A DNA stretch of 64,000 nucleotides, from contig CM034103.1 of NCBI GenBank assembly GCA_019914945.1, forward strand, positions 13,392,001-13,456,000, given 5' to 3'. This document shows positions 48,016 through 60,142 of the stretch, piece by piece. The notes under the pieces were generated by a model. The model did not search any database. It was not told the origin of the DNA and was given only the letters and a program-made list of their open reading frames with translations. This DNA comes from Typha latifolia (lineage: Eukaryota > Streptophyta > Magnoliopsida > Poales > Typhaceae). The translations under genes and the position numbers were made by a program. How positions within the stretch are numbered: position 1 is the first letter of the stretch; every line of letters starts with the position of its first letter.

Positions 48016-51000
48016 TACAGGCAGCATTTCTAGTGCTGCAATTTGTTTGTTCAATGGCTCTCAAGAGTTTTCATCTTTGGTTTGATATATTTGATGCTGA
48101 TTGACTACAATGAATTGATTCCTTTCATCACAATATCAGATATGCCTGCATGAATGATGTACATGAGAACAATACCTTGTTTAGAAAAATAAGTAAAATA
48201 AAAATAAGATGCTGCTATATATTTACACAACTAAGGTAAGGAGAAGTATCTTCATGCCTTCTCATGTTTGCTTGTTTCATTCCTCTGCTTTATTCCAAGC
48301 AACTTTTCAGCTTCTTTTACCTTGTTAAAGAAATCTGGTGGGCCATTGGATCACATCCAGCTCTATCATGCATTTCATAAACCTTTCAATAGGAGAGCAG
48401 ACAACTAACATCTAAAGTGGTGTTCTGTCTCCCATGGTATCATTCTAAAAGTGTGAGTTTACTTACTCTTTGATTTTTTTTTTAAAAGAACAAACTCGCC
48501 ATCGTAAAACTCTCTCTACGAAATTCTTCGATCTTAAATAATCCGATCAAAAAAGACTTCAAAAAATAAATAAAATAAAAACAATACAAAGTTTCACCAT
48601 TACCCAAGTTGAGACCACAAAGCATATATTAGGGTCCTGTGCCCCCAACTTAGGTGTGGCTTTCAAATCATTCAGCAGTGAAGGTAAGAGAGATAGTTCT
48701 TTAATTGGTTTGGTAGCCTATAATAGTCAAGTGATACGTAATGCTGTGAAGAAGATGCAAAACTAAATGTTTAAAAAATAATATGTGAACGGAGCATTGA
48801 GAGACATTAGCTGTGATCACCAAGGTCAGAGAGAAGACTTTCTTGAAAATAATAGTGAATACTCATAAAATAATAATATTTTTAGGAAGCTGCGATAAGA
48901 AAATATTATGACAATTGCAGAGCCAGAGAGAGAGAGAGAGATGGATGGATGGTATCTTCCACACTTCCACCTGTCCTTTGTCAACTGCTTTCATGTGATC
49001 CTTATAATAAGCTCTTTATTATAATCCTTCAGAACCTTCAATCCAAAGAGCTCTTGGGGTGCTAAAATATCTAATTCTTTTCTCTTTTATAGTTATTCAT
49101 TGTTAGTAATAACTAGGAGATAGAGAGAGAAAATATCAATTGGCAAGATATTATCGTATTATCTTGAACAAGATACTGTTAGATTATATCTCGTTTTCAA
49201 AATATTTGTAAAATATTTACGAGCATAATATTACTTGTGCTGATAAAAAATAATCTCTCTTTAAACCGAACTGTAACTATAAATATCCTCACCATTAATA
49301 AATAACATTACTTTTGGCTTGGTGAAATTAAAAAAAAAGGGAAGTAAAATGATTAGTTCAACCTTATAGCAACTTCTACAGATAATATATATACATTATA
49401 AGCCTTCTTATTCTCAAAGAACAGATTTGCAAACTAATTGGCACTTCTCTTTCAGCTATATTTCTGAAAATTATGTTGCAGGTGGTGGTGGGGCAGAATA
49501 TACATATAGTAGCACAACTACTCCAGTAGGCAAACTTTTATTCTTACCTATAATTTATGACCAATTTGTTTGGTAGGATGTGAGACAAAAAGAAGAGCTA
49601 AGTATTGTAATCAAATGAGTGAATCAATAACAATCACATGTCTTCTTACACAAAAGTTTTGTTTGGGTCTTCCTCTCCTTTATAAATCTATATATATATA
49701 GTGGTACCATAAGCATCACTACTATTAGTACTATGTTTAATGGTAACCATCTTCATATTTTTGAGTACAAGTAAAACCATCTCTTCCTATATGGAAAAGG
49801 AAAGAAAGCAATGTTAAAAGTGCAATCAAAGGCACCAAAAAGAAAGAAAGAAAAAGCTTAAAGCTTAAAGCTTACAATATTTGTTAATTGTGTGCTTTGG
49901 GAGCAACTAGGCACCAATTTCATTTTCATGATAATAACTGAAGAAAGAAAAAGAGGGTGCAGTGTGTCAGGATCTGACAAATATAAGATCCAATGAAGAA
50001 AAGAAGATGATGTTGAGATGCTAAGATTTAGCCTAAATTGAAGTAATTTGTACTTGGTCTGAAATCTCTTTACAGAGGTACTTTTATATATATCATTTCC
50101 AAAGATTTATTGTACCTACCTTCTTTTGACTCAAATGAATTCATCAGAATAAATCATAGCAAATCTAACCAGGTGCTCAAGTATACAACTACAAAATTGA
50201 GCACTTAGTATGTTATTTAGTCATTTTCAAGTATTTGAAGAAAATTTGAATGGGTCACAACTTTCAAATCTGGTAGAAATTTGTATAAACAAAAAGTGTA
50301 GACTTGGTCTACATGTGCATGCCCCAGGTGGATATGCTTGGAATATAGATGGAGATTGAGACCAAATTTGATGTGGATATGCTTGTAATTATGATTATTA
50401 AGATCTAACTTTAGGTTTGTCTGTCATAATTAAATATGTACCTTAATTGCAGTCTAGTTCAAGATTGCTAAGTAATATCTTTATGAAATATATAAATTAA
50501 AGGAGAATAACCCTCTTCAGATGGCTCCTTGGTTGATTTTGGATTTTCAAATACTCCTTAAAATAGACTAATGGTATATCATGGAATGCAATATATAAAT
50601 AGTTTTCTTTTTTTTTAAAAAAAAAAAAGAGAGGAACAGATAAACTACTTACATTATCCTAGCAACAGAGGTTATAGATTGATTAAAAAAAACAAAGATT
50701 TTAAATGGCTGGGGCATGACCCCAGGGTTACCATCTCAAAATCAAAGTAAGATGGCATATATTGGCTGTCCAATTAGCAACCAAAATTTCTTGCCAATAT
50801 ATGTGTATGTAATATTTATATGGACAAAAGTAATTTGTGAGAAGGTCAACCAGCTCTGCAGTATCCAACTCAAGGTCAAGGATGACTTGGTTCAACTTAG
50901 TTGATCCAAAGTTCTAAGTGCCTCCATAGCTCCATGCACCTCAACCCAAAGTGGCCAGTTTCCTTATAAGTAAAAGACACATATACAAACTGGAAACCTA

Positions 51001-51239
51001 TTAACATCTCATAGGATTTAGTTATAACTCAAAGACTTCTATCATGAACAGAGATGAATTTATCAAAAGAAAATAAAATTTAAATTCGACTCTTCTATTT
51101 AGAAAATCTTATAAATAATGTGTTTTTTGTTATTTAATGGAGAAGGTCGAATTAATAATAATGAAAAGATAGGCACCCAACTAAACTGCAATAAACAATA
51201 CTGTAGGGTGTGAAACGAAAAAAAGAGTGTGGCTCTCAC
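48016..51239. other. Intergenic spacer between PPR and epimerase genes
   Basis: AT-rich, without a recognised gene. It holds a short AAGCTTA repeat at about 49853-49874, a small AT tract near 49688-49700 and the LTR-like segment described separately. A 6-bp stem with CCCCAG arms lies at about 50709-50725. The right end contains the promoter of the UDP-arabinose epimerase gene. Confidence 0.45.
49107..49313 (+). mobile_element. Possible solo or truncated copia-type LTR
   Basis: It starts TGTTAGTAATAACTAGGAGATAG-like, has a TATA-like AACTATAAATATCCTC, and is followed by CATTAATAAATAACA. This layout resembles small Ty1-copia or TRIM LTRs of plants. No matching second LTR or target duplication was found, so the call is weak. 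Confidence 0.25.
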
Positions 51240-52416
51240 TGGAAGAACATGGGGGAAGAGGGAGACGAGTCGCATCTCAGTAAAATTATTCGCCAAATTC
51301 TCGTCCTCTCTTCTCTCTCATCTCTCCTACCCTCATCGCTTCTAGAGGAGCCACGACTCAGTCCAAGATACCCCCCAACGACTTCCATTCATCTCTCTCT
51401 CCCTCTCTCTCTCTCTTCCCCTTCCCTTGCTCGACTCCTCCTTCCAGGTATCTCTTCTTTGCTTCAATCCGATAAAGGGCGCCTTTTTCTTGCTATTTGG
51501 TTCGTTTCTCCAGTTGGGTCTTGCTTGTTTTGCTATTTCTTTCAATCTGGTGTCTTGCTGGGTGCTCGAATTCGAGGTTTTGGTCCCTCTTTTGTCCATG
51601 TCAAGGTTGCGTTTGGCCCCTTTTTTTTTCTCTCTTTGTCGTGTTTCTTTCGTAGTTGGATCTCTGGGAATTGAATTCTATTAATTTAAGTTAGGAAAGT
51701 TGACACTTTATTTTGGTGTTTGATTTCCCCTGCCGTTTTAGCTGTTTTGTTGATGTTTTTTAGTAATCTCTTTGCCTGCGATTTCGTTATTGGCTCTTTG
51801 ACCAATGGAAGATCGGATCTTTTCGTGTCGGCTCGAGGTACTCTCTTTCTATTGCGCTGTGCTCTGAAATTTTGGAATTTGCCTGAAAAGATTTAAGAAA
51901 AAAAGAATTTTAAAGCTGCAATTTCCCCCTTTTGGTCCATCGAGTGGCTTGCTCTAGACAACTCTTCGAGTGCAGTATCACATATATTGGTAAAAAATTG
52001 TGATGTATTTGCGAGTGAGTCCTAATATTATCCAAATGGATTTCTTTTAATTCTAAAACTTCGGACTTCTTCGTCTTTATCTTCTCTGCATGTGGATCTC
52101 GATGCTATTTTTTTCTTCTTTTATTTGAATTCTTGGAGCATTTATATATTAGGTCCTACTTATATCAAAGTTGCAGTGTCAGTTCCCAGTAGAAATTTGA
52201 ATCCTTGAAGTCATATGTTATTTCTGATGCTATTTTGGAATTTTAATTTCTGTTGAGTGATTTTTTGACTTTTTCAGTATTTTATGCAGCCTTCTTGGTC
52301 ACGCTAACTCAAGAAGTTCTTCTTTTTAACACGAGAGGACGGTACTTGCGCCTTTTAAGTTCTCTGACAGTAGAGCAGTTCTATTCTCATTGTTTCATTT
52401 GAAAGATAATCCTGCC
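51240..52416 (+). promoter_or_regulatory. 5' leader region of the UDP-arabinose epimerase gene
   Basis: A CT-rich leader (CT tract at about 51393-51417) ends in CTTCCAG before GTATCTC at 51448, a good 5' splice site, so at least one intron probably lies in the 5' untranslated region before the coding start at 52417. The acceptor was not fixed. The long open frame 51210-51674 in this region looks like leader plus intron, not protein. Confidence 0.4.
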
Positions 52417-55400
52417 ATGCTGCCGGTCAACAGGAGCAGAAGTCAGCCTAGGGCTGGTAGATCTTGGCCCTTTTCAGGTTTCTGATACTGTATTTTAAAC
52501 CTTTTATCTGTATATTTTTTATTTCAATGTTTTTCCATGTACAATAATGTACAAAACAAGTTTGTTGTGACGATGTGAATTATAACCTAATGCACAGTTA
52601 ATCGATACAGTTTCTGATCAATAAGTCAACTGAAGCTTGTGCTCATGTTTTGTATGATGCCATTTGTCTTTCTAATTAACTAATGTTCCTTTAAGACAGT
52701 CCATTGAAAGTTAAATGGATACCAAACTTCCTAAGGAGTAAATGAATAATAAACTTCATTAATATTTTTCTACCTAATTGTGTCATTTCTTATGTGTTTA
52801 TATCAGTCATGTACTTTTTAAATACACATCTTTAAGTTCCTCTGGCAAGCTGAATCTGCTCATTCACAGTACTAAAGGTGATCAGATTGCTTCCTATATT
52901 ATCATAAAAGAATGATGATATTGTTCTGTAGTCTTGATTCCAGAATCACATGTTTTTCACAGGAATGGATTATTCAGATTCAAGGCGCAAGCCTCATTTT
53001 CTTGGAAAAGTTATTATGGCTGCTTTTCTCACAGCCTTGTGCATATTTATTCTGAAGCAATCCCCTCATTTTGGTAGCACTAGTGTGGTAAGCTCTGAGT
53101 ATTACTTTCCACCTAGTTTTTTTTGTTGTCATTGTTTTTTTTATCAGACTATCTCCTTTTGTGGTTACTACAGGATAAAAATCACTTTTATCTATAGTTA
53201 AATATAAAATTCTATTTTTAAGACATTTAACCATGCAAGGATTCTATGTTTAGCTGTTAATCTGTAAGTAATGTAATGATTATGGCTGCAGTTTGTGGTT
53301 TCGTCTCTCCATGCTTCTTTAACAGAATTGGCATTTCTCCATGTGATTCCGTGAAACGATTTTTGATCTTTGTTGAAGCAGTTTACCCTGATCAAAAGCA
53401 CATGGTAGTTAAAAGAAAAGGAAATGCACACAGACACTCACATCATAAATTTCCTCTCACCTTACATCTCTTCATACTCCAAACAGCGTCATGATGAAGT
53501 GCCATTATTTTAGTACTCTATGTGACTCTTAGCATACTTTACATTCCTTCTTTGATACACCTATCTGACTGCTGCTCATTCTTTCTTCCTTTTTACTTGG
53601 AGTTATAATTCTGATTCATCTTGGATCTTACAGTTTTCTCGCCATGAACCTGGGGTGACTCATGTCTTAGTAACAGGAGGTGCCGGCTATATTGGCTCAC
53701 ATGCTGCACTTCGGCTCTTGAAGGACTCTTATCGAGTTACTATTGTGGTAATTTACCTTACCACACACTTTCCTGATATATAATAATTATAGATAGATAT
53801 ACATGTGCATATATACATAATATCCCCTGTACATGATCAGATCTTAGTATATGGATAGTTGTTGATTTTTTCTTCTATGCAGATTTCCGATACTGGCTAC
53901 ATACCTGGTCATTAACACGTCCTTTAAGTTGATTGAATGGTCTAAGTAACATTGATGTACATGTGTATATAGTATGTACACATCCATGTGTATAAACTTC
54001 CTTGTGACTTTTTCCCTGAAAAGCATGAATGCATGGCAGCAATATTAATCTTGGTGGTTTGAATTTCGCAGGACAACCTTTCTAGAGGAAATATGGGAGC
54101 TATAAAAGTTCTTCAGGAACTTTTTCCAGAGCCTGGAAGACTTCAGTTCATTTATGCTGATCTAGGGGATCCAAAAGCTGTATCCTGTCATGCGGTCTTC
54201 CATCAATTGAACATTTCTGGATTTTTCTTCTTTCTTCTTCTTTTAGACTACAGTTTCATTCTTAACCAACATTCAGGTGAACAGAATATTCGCAGAAAAT
54301 GCATTTGATGCTGTGATACACTTTGCTGCTGTTGCATATGTGGGTGAGAGTACACTTGAACCTCTCAGGTATGATGTTTGTTTTCTGAAATATCTTATTT
54401 AACATACTTTTGTGGCATTTGAATTTACTCTTTTTTAAACTTACTCTTGGTAGAGGGTAGATCTTTCCCTTGCATTATGTTCATAGACAGTATGGTTTAA
54501 TTTGCTTATCAAGATTATTGAATGGAAAATTGCACTGAACGAATTTCTTGGCTTAGCCATCCAAAATGATATAACTTCTAATTTATCAGTATTATCTATC
54601 TATAGCTATATATCAGGGTAATAAATCTAATTTTCTTTTACTTTTACATTATTTCCTTCTGATTGGTGTCGAAGGATGGTCTTGAGTCTCTTTAGTTTAG
54701 CCATCCAAAGTCATGTCAGATTTATTCTCTCTGCACGTGGTCTAATGTAAGAGCTGTTCTCTGTAGGTTGTTTAATATGTAGGGTATCTATAGATGACCT
54801 GTTTTCTGAACTTAGTTCCTCTCATTGGATGTCAAGATACAATTACCTTCTTCCTAGATCTTTATTTCCTCGAATGTTGCAACATCTACTTTGGTAGTGT
54901 GACATTCTTATTTTCCTACTCCACAAGTCAATTACAAATTAAGTGACATAATGTGGTTGTGTCTGAGAATGAAACACTTCTATCATCTGTTTGTGATGGT
55001 GTACTTCTGTGATGTAACAGGTATTATCACAATATCACAGCAAATACTTTAGTGGTTCTGGAGGCTATGGCAGCATCTGGTGTCAAAACTCTGATATACT
55101 CTAGTACATGTGCAACCTATGGAGAACCAGACAAGATGCCTATTACAGAAGATACTCCTCAGGTTATTATTAATTGGATGCTGACGTACTTCATTTGTTA
55201 ATATAGAAATACTTCATCTTATTCTTCTCTTCGAATTTCCTAGTTTGGGAGTTCTAGTAGCATTCTTTGATGAATTAGGATACCAATTATGAGGCTCAAA
55301 GCTTTCTCATTGGCCATTTTGTGTAAATGCAGTTTCCTATTAACCCCTATGGGAAAGCAAAGAAAATGGCAGAGGACATCATTTTAGATTTCTCAAAGAG

Positions 55401-56454
55401 ATCAGACATGGCTGTCATGATCTTAAGGTTTGCTGCTTTTACTGTAGTTTATGACCAGCTGGATTAGGAAATTGTGGGATTGATGTCGAGCCACTTGTTA
55501 TTAGATACTTCAATGTCATCGGATCAGACCCAGATGGAAGGCTAGGCGAAGCTCCCAGACCAGAACTGCGGGAGCACGGACGGATATCCGGGGCATGCTT
55601 TGATGCAGCATTAGGAACCATTCCAGGACTCAAGGTATTTTCTGTATCCTTTTCCTTCATAGTTGACAAACTTTTGTAACAGACAAGTATTAGTAAGATG
55701 GGTGGAGTACATTCTATGAATTCACTTTTCTTCTGTTAAGAAATGCTGATGTTTTTGGTTGGTCCATTGTAGGTTAAAGGAACAGACTATCCAACAGCTG
55801 ATGGAACCTGTATAAGAGACTACATTGATGTAACTGATCTAGTTGATGCTCATGTTAAAGCACTTAATAAGGCAGAACGGAACAAAGTTGGAATCTACAA
55901 TGTTGGAACTGGAAAAGGTTATTAAATTAGTTTCTATAGTTCTTCCTTTCCCTGCAGTTACTCTTCATGATCTTGCATGATCCATATGAAAAGCTTTTAG
56001 AATCAACGGTCTTGACCATATATGAACTTGTTGTCTCCCCAAGACCAAACTCCTTTCTCCTCTGATGAGTTTGTTTTATGAACTCATCGGTCGATCATCC
56101 TGCAACCTATCTGATATTACAACAAATTTCGAAATTCATAAATCTGTGTAGACAAACGGCTCTGCTCTTCATTTTTATGTACTGTAATTATTCAAAAAAT
56201 TTCTGAACTGGTTCTTTTCTTTCTCAGGTAGATCAGTAAAGGAGTTTGTGGAAGCATGCAAGAAAGCAACTGGGGTTAACATCAAAGTCGAATACCTAAG
56301 CCGCAGGCCTGGAGACTACGCCGAAGTTTACAGCGACCCGGCTAAGATCAATCGTGAGCTTAACTGGACAGCTCAGTACACAGACCTCCTGGAGAGCCTC
56401 TCGATCGCATGGAGATGGCAGAAATCGCACCATAATGGCTACGGATCATCCTAA
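52417..56454 (+). CDS. UDP-arabinose 4-epimerase (MUR4/UXE type)
   Basis: Golgi type II membrane enzyme that interconverts UDP-xylose and UDP-arabinose for cell-wall arabinan and arabinogalactan synthesis. 412 residues (Arabidopsis MUR4 about 419). Exons: 52417-52477, 52963-53087, 53634-53747, 54072-54179, 54277-54368, 55021-55162, 55333-55427, 55505-55634, 55773-55917, 56228-56454; phases agree. The N terminus [17 protein letters not shown] is basic and cytosolic; the membrane anchor [16 protein letters not shown] is at about residues 36-51. The NAD-binding [10 protein letters not shown] is near residues 76-85. The catalytic Ser/Thr motif SSTCATYG is near 194, and the Tyr-x3-Lys motif YGKAK (Tyr220, Lys224) is complete. 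[16 protein letters not shown] and [14 protein letters not shown] are typical of this epimerase class. All catalytic residues are present, so it should be active. Confidence 0.96.
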
Positions 56455-57513
56455 TCCGTCGCTTTATATTTATTCAACACCACAAGCGGGTGGCACGGAT
56501 AAGAGATAAACAAGACAACGGGGACATTGAAATTGGGATAAAGAGGGATGCTCTTGGCAGCATTCAAAAGGAGTAAATCATACAAATTCGAGGCCTCCAA
56601 GCATTTGCAGGATAGGAGCATAATAGCTATTATTATTTTTACATACGGGAGAAAGAATGTAATAACCAGTTCAGTTGCTTACTGCACCCACCTTGGTTAT
56701 CTTGTTTGTACCATTCTTATGTCAAAGTTACAGAGAATTAAAAGTCATTGATTCTTTTTTTATCCTCTGGTTATATACTTGTATGCGATTCTTTTTCCAG
56801 CTTTTTACATATTTAAGGTTGTTGCAGTGGTTGTGTACTAAGATGTAATTTGTTAGAATTCTATTCTTTTTATAATATTGCCCTTGCATTGACATTGTGC
56901 AGATTATGTTTGTCATCAGTATCTCCTTGCTCCAGGAAACATTAAGCAGAATAATAAATAGTTCATGCTTTTTAACAACTTTTAATCAGATTTAGTTTCA
57001 GACTTAAGCTTAAGTCTAACTATGAAAGGAAGAGCCAAATTAAAGACAAGACCACCCCCAAGCTTACTACTATGAAGGCATACCAAGAACAAAACCTTAT
57101 CACAAATCAACCTCCTTGGACAGCAATAACAAACCAACCACCTATTATACTTCACAATAAGCGAAATTTGTGCAGTAAAGCACAAAATTTCACATCGTGC
57201 TCATCTCTAGAAGTATACAAAAAGCATTAACTAGAAGTGGATCAAATAAAGCCCAAGACCATTCAAAGGTGTCAGATATCAATGGCACCATTAAAACAAG
57301 CTTTAGCAGCATAGAATACCACATGGAATTGAATCCCATTGTAAGTGCCTTACAATAATACTCAAAAGTTCAACAAACAGAAGAAAATCGTCATGCTAAG
57401 CAAATTGCTCTAAATTTTTAAACTGCAGACAAGCAGTTGACTGACAGAAGTTAACACTAAAACATGATCTGATTTAGTGGAGGATGCCCTTGCTGCCGGT
57501 CAAATGTAAACAC
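56455..57513. other. Convergent spacer between epimerase and eL41 genes
   Basis: Contains the 3' untranslated regions of the two convergent genes. No other gene or clear repeat was seen. Confidence 0.5.
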
Positions 57514-58669
57514 CTACTTTGATCTCTGTCGCATCTTTCGGCGCTTCCTCTTCAATCTCCTCATTCGCTTCTTCTTCCACTGAGAAAAAAACAGATGTAA
57601 GAAAACTAAAAACTTTGCACATACAACCCAGCAGGTAACCAAATGGAGTAAATATTAAACAACACACCCAGAAGGTAGAAAAATTTACAAAACCACGGCC
57701 ACAAATGAATTATAGTCAGCAAAGAAAACAAATTGCATACTTAAATCATACTACTTGATTAAAAGATTTAAATTTGAGCACGATGGGGTGCATGTTAGTG
57801 AAATTTGTGTGCAAGCTCAGTTCTTAAAAAATGGTCAACTTTATGCTTCTGAAGCAGCAAGAAAAAAGAGACACCTTTGAAATCAAGCTATGACTGGGCA
57901 ACCAGGGTAGAAACAACACCAAGACAATCTACCACGATTGGATAGCAATATCCAAAAATATTACATTCAACGAAAATTAATCTAAGTTCCAATACTATGC
58001 TTTCTAGCTACACGCAGTGTATTCCAAGACAGTTAAGGAAACAAATTAGGTTAACCCACGCGCTACCATACTTGATAAACTAAGACAATTAAAATTTGAG
58101 TGCTTAAACCAAAGAATCAACAATATTCACACCCCAGCTGTGAATCTGATAAACATACTTCACATAATCAATATATATTGAACGACACTAGAGTAAATAT
58201 ATAAACTAACAACAAAGATCATCATGCGAATATTCTTTTTCCCCCTTTTCTTGCCTTTCCTGCGAAAACCCTGAGTGCAAACCGCATTGCAACTTAAAAA
58301 ACTATACTTCCGAACTAGGCAAGCTCCAACCAAATAACGGAGTTCCTAAAACTTATATGAATCATAAACTTTTGAATCGATTTGAGTAAAAACTTTATCA
58401 GATCAATTGATGTTTAAGAAATCCATCAAACATGACCATTGATATGACAACTCTGATACATTGGTAGGAACTTCATTATAACAGGAGAAGGACAATAGAT
58501 AACTATTATGAATAAATATCACGCAAAAGAAGCATACGAAAGAGTGATATGTTAAGAAGCATCTGGCTTCGTGAGCATTTCCTTTCGTCAGCTTATGAAT
58601 CCAACATTTCAGAGCAAAAAAAAAAGATCGATCAAGGCTTTGCTGTCAAAATCTCACCTTGGCCCTCAT
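57514..58669 (-). CDS. RPL41: 60S ribosomal protein eL41
   Basis: Ribosomal protein of only 25 residues, among the smallest eukaryotic proteins; in the assembled ribosome it sits at the interface between the subunits. Two coding exons: 58669-58658 (ATG AGG GCC AAG) and 57579-57514 (a Trp, then almost entirely Lys/Arg/Met, ending RKMRQRSK and TAG). The intron 58657-57580 is GT..AG, phase 0. The joined protein agrees with the highly conserved eL41 sequence. It is too short for normal ORF finding. It diverges from the Snapin-like gene, the two start codons being 267 bases apart. Confidence 0.96.
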
Positions 58670-58936
58670 CACGTACTCCTGGAGGCTTTCCCTTTGCTTC
58701 TCTCTGAGGCGGCGCCGCGTTCTCGAGGGTAAACCAGTTGCCTGGTCGCGCTATTTATAGAGCTAGGGCTTGGGGGAGAGATCCAAAACGAAGCCCTAAG
58801 GGCATTCGGGTCATTTAGTAAAATATCAATTGAACGGTCTCATCGGTTTTCGGATCCGGATCTTTCGCGAACCCCATCCATTTTCGACCCATTGCCACTT
58901 CCTGAACTCTCCTATTCTTCTTCCACCGTCTTCCAG
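58670..58936. promoter_or_regulatory. Compact bidirectional promoter, eL41 / Snapin-like
   Basis: All upstream sequence between two divergent start codons. For eL41 it has a TATA box (TCTATAAATAG on the minus strand, 58751-58761) about 80 bases before the ATG, preceded by CAAGCCCTAGC and GGCCCTTAGGGCTT motifs of the telo-box/site II kind found in ribosomal protein promoters. No TATA box is evident on the Snapin-like side. Confidence 0.65.
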
Positions 58937-60142
58937 ATGGAGAGCTCACACGTCGGAGGTCCCTCCTCCACCGGGGGCCCGTCGGAGCCCCTCTCAGACG
59001 GAAGCGATGTGGCGGCGGCGCACGAGGAGGGGTCTGGTGATCTCCCGGTACGATGCGACGCCCTCGCGAGAGCTATCGCGTCTACGCTTGGGGGTGTGAT
59101 GAGGGAATTCGACGCCAGAGCCGAGGGAGCCGCTCGGAGCCAAGATGATCTCGCTCTCTCCATCGATCGCCTCACCGGAGGTAGTCGTTCTTCCCCTTTC
59201 TCTCCCACTCCTATGATATCTGAATTGGCTTTGTTAATTCGCTGAAATCTAGTGATTTCTGATCTGGTCCTTGGGGGTAATTGCTGGTTATGAGGTTACT
59301 CTCAGTGGCGATATTTATTATGAAACCAAAAATGGATTTTTATTTGATTGCTATGAGTATTTGAGGCTAATGGTATTGGAGAAATTGTTGCTGAGATGCA
59401 AACAAGGAACGGTGTTGGCGTTATTGAATTCAATCCTCTTGTGGGTTTAAAGATTATTGGTAATTTGAAGAGCTTTAAGTTCTCTTGTTGATGGTTTTCT
59501 TGGTGGATTTGGTGTACAGAGTGCTTTACTTATGCCTTCATGATATAAGATTTATATCTCATAGTATTAGATGCTCTATTCAAAGCATTTGTATCTCATC
59601 ATTGATGTCAACAATTACAAGCATTTATCACATATTTTGCTCAGCTTTTTTTCCCCCTTGCAATGAAGTGAATTATTTCCCTTCTTTGATTACTTTGAAC
59701 TGTTTGTAGGATGTTGTTTAGTGGATTAACTTTCTCATAGGAATATATGCATGTTTGCTTTAACTAAACTTTCAAATGCTCCAAGTATAACATATAGTTG
59801 GCTGCTAATCTATTTTACATTATGCAGAACTAGACAAGCTATTAGAAGATGCACCCATGCCATTTATTATGCAACATGCAGCCAAGATCTCCTCCATTCG
59901 TAAAAGAGTTTCAGCACTGAACTGGCTCTTGAGATCAATACAAAGACGCATTGATAACATTGATCGGATTCTTTCCACTGGAACATCAATTGGTATTATA
60001 CTGTGTATCCTAATCTTTCTTCCCTTATCTTTTTTGCATAACCATTCAAGTTAAGTGAATGTGACTTGAATGAAGGCCCGACAATATCTTTGCAGATAAT
60101 GTGCCCCCTGAGACAGTGGAAACATCAACATTGACTTTGTAA
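58937..60142 (+). CDS. Snapin-like BLOC-1 subunit
   Basis: Small, mostly helical protein, 151 residues, resembling plant SNARE-associated protein Snapin (BLOC-1 subunit 7), part of a complex in endosome-to-vacuole sorting. Exons: 58937-59180, 59828-59992, 60096-60142; phases agree and the frame closes at TAA. About 35 N-terminal residues are Ser/Gly-rich and disordered. The helical part runs from CDALARAIASTLGGVMREFD through SQDDLALSIDRLTGELDKLL to PFIMQHAAKISSIRKRVSAL and SIQRRIDNIDRIL, a heptad pattern like that of Snapin. The ATG at 58937 is the first in frame; upstream frame is open but has no ATG. The naming rests on pattern similarity, so confidence in the family is moderate. Confidence 0.75.

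Noticed and set aside
50877..50889. 13-base identity with the core of plant miR169 (CAAGGATGACTTG)
   Set aside because: The flanking bases differ from miR169 and no complementary star-like arm was found within a few hundred bases on either side.
51210..51674. 154-residue open frame before the epimerase gene
   Set aside because: It runs through a CT-rich leader and a good 5' splice site at 51448 and has no family resemblance; better explained as untranslated leader plus intron.
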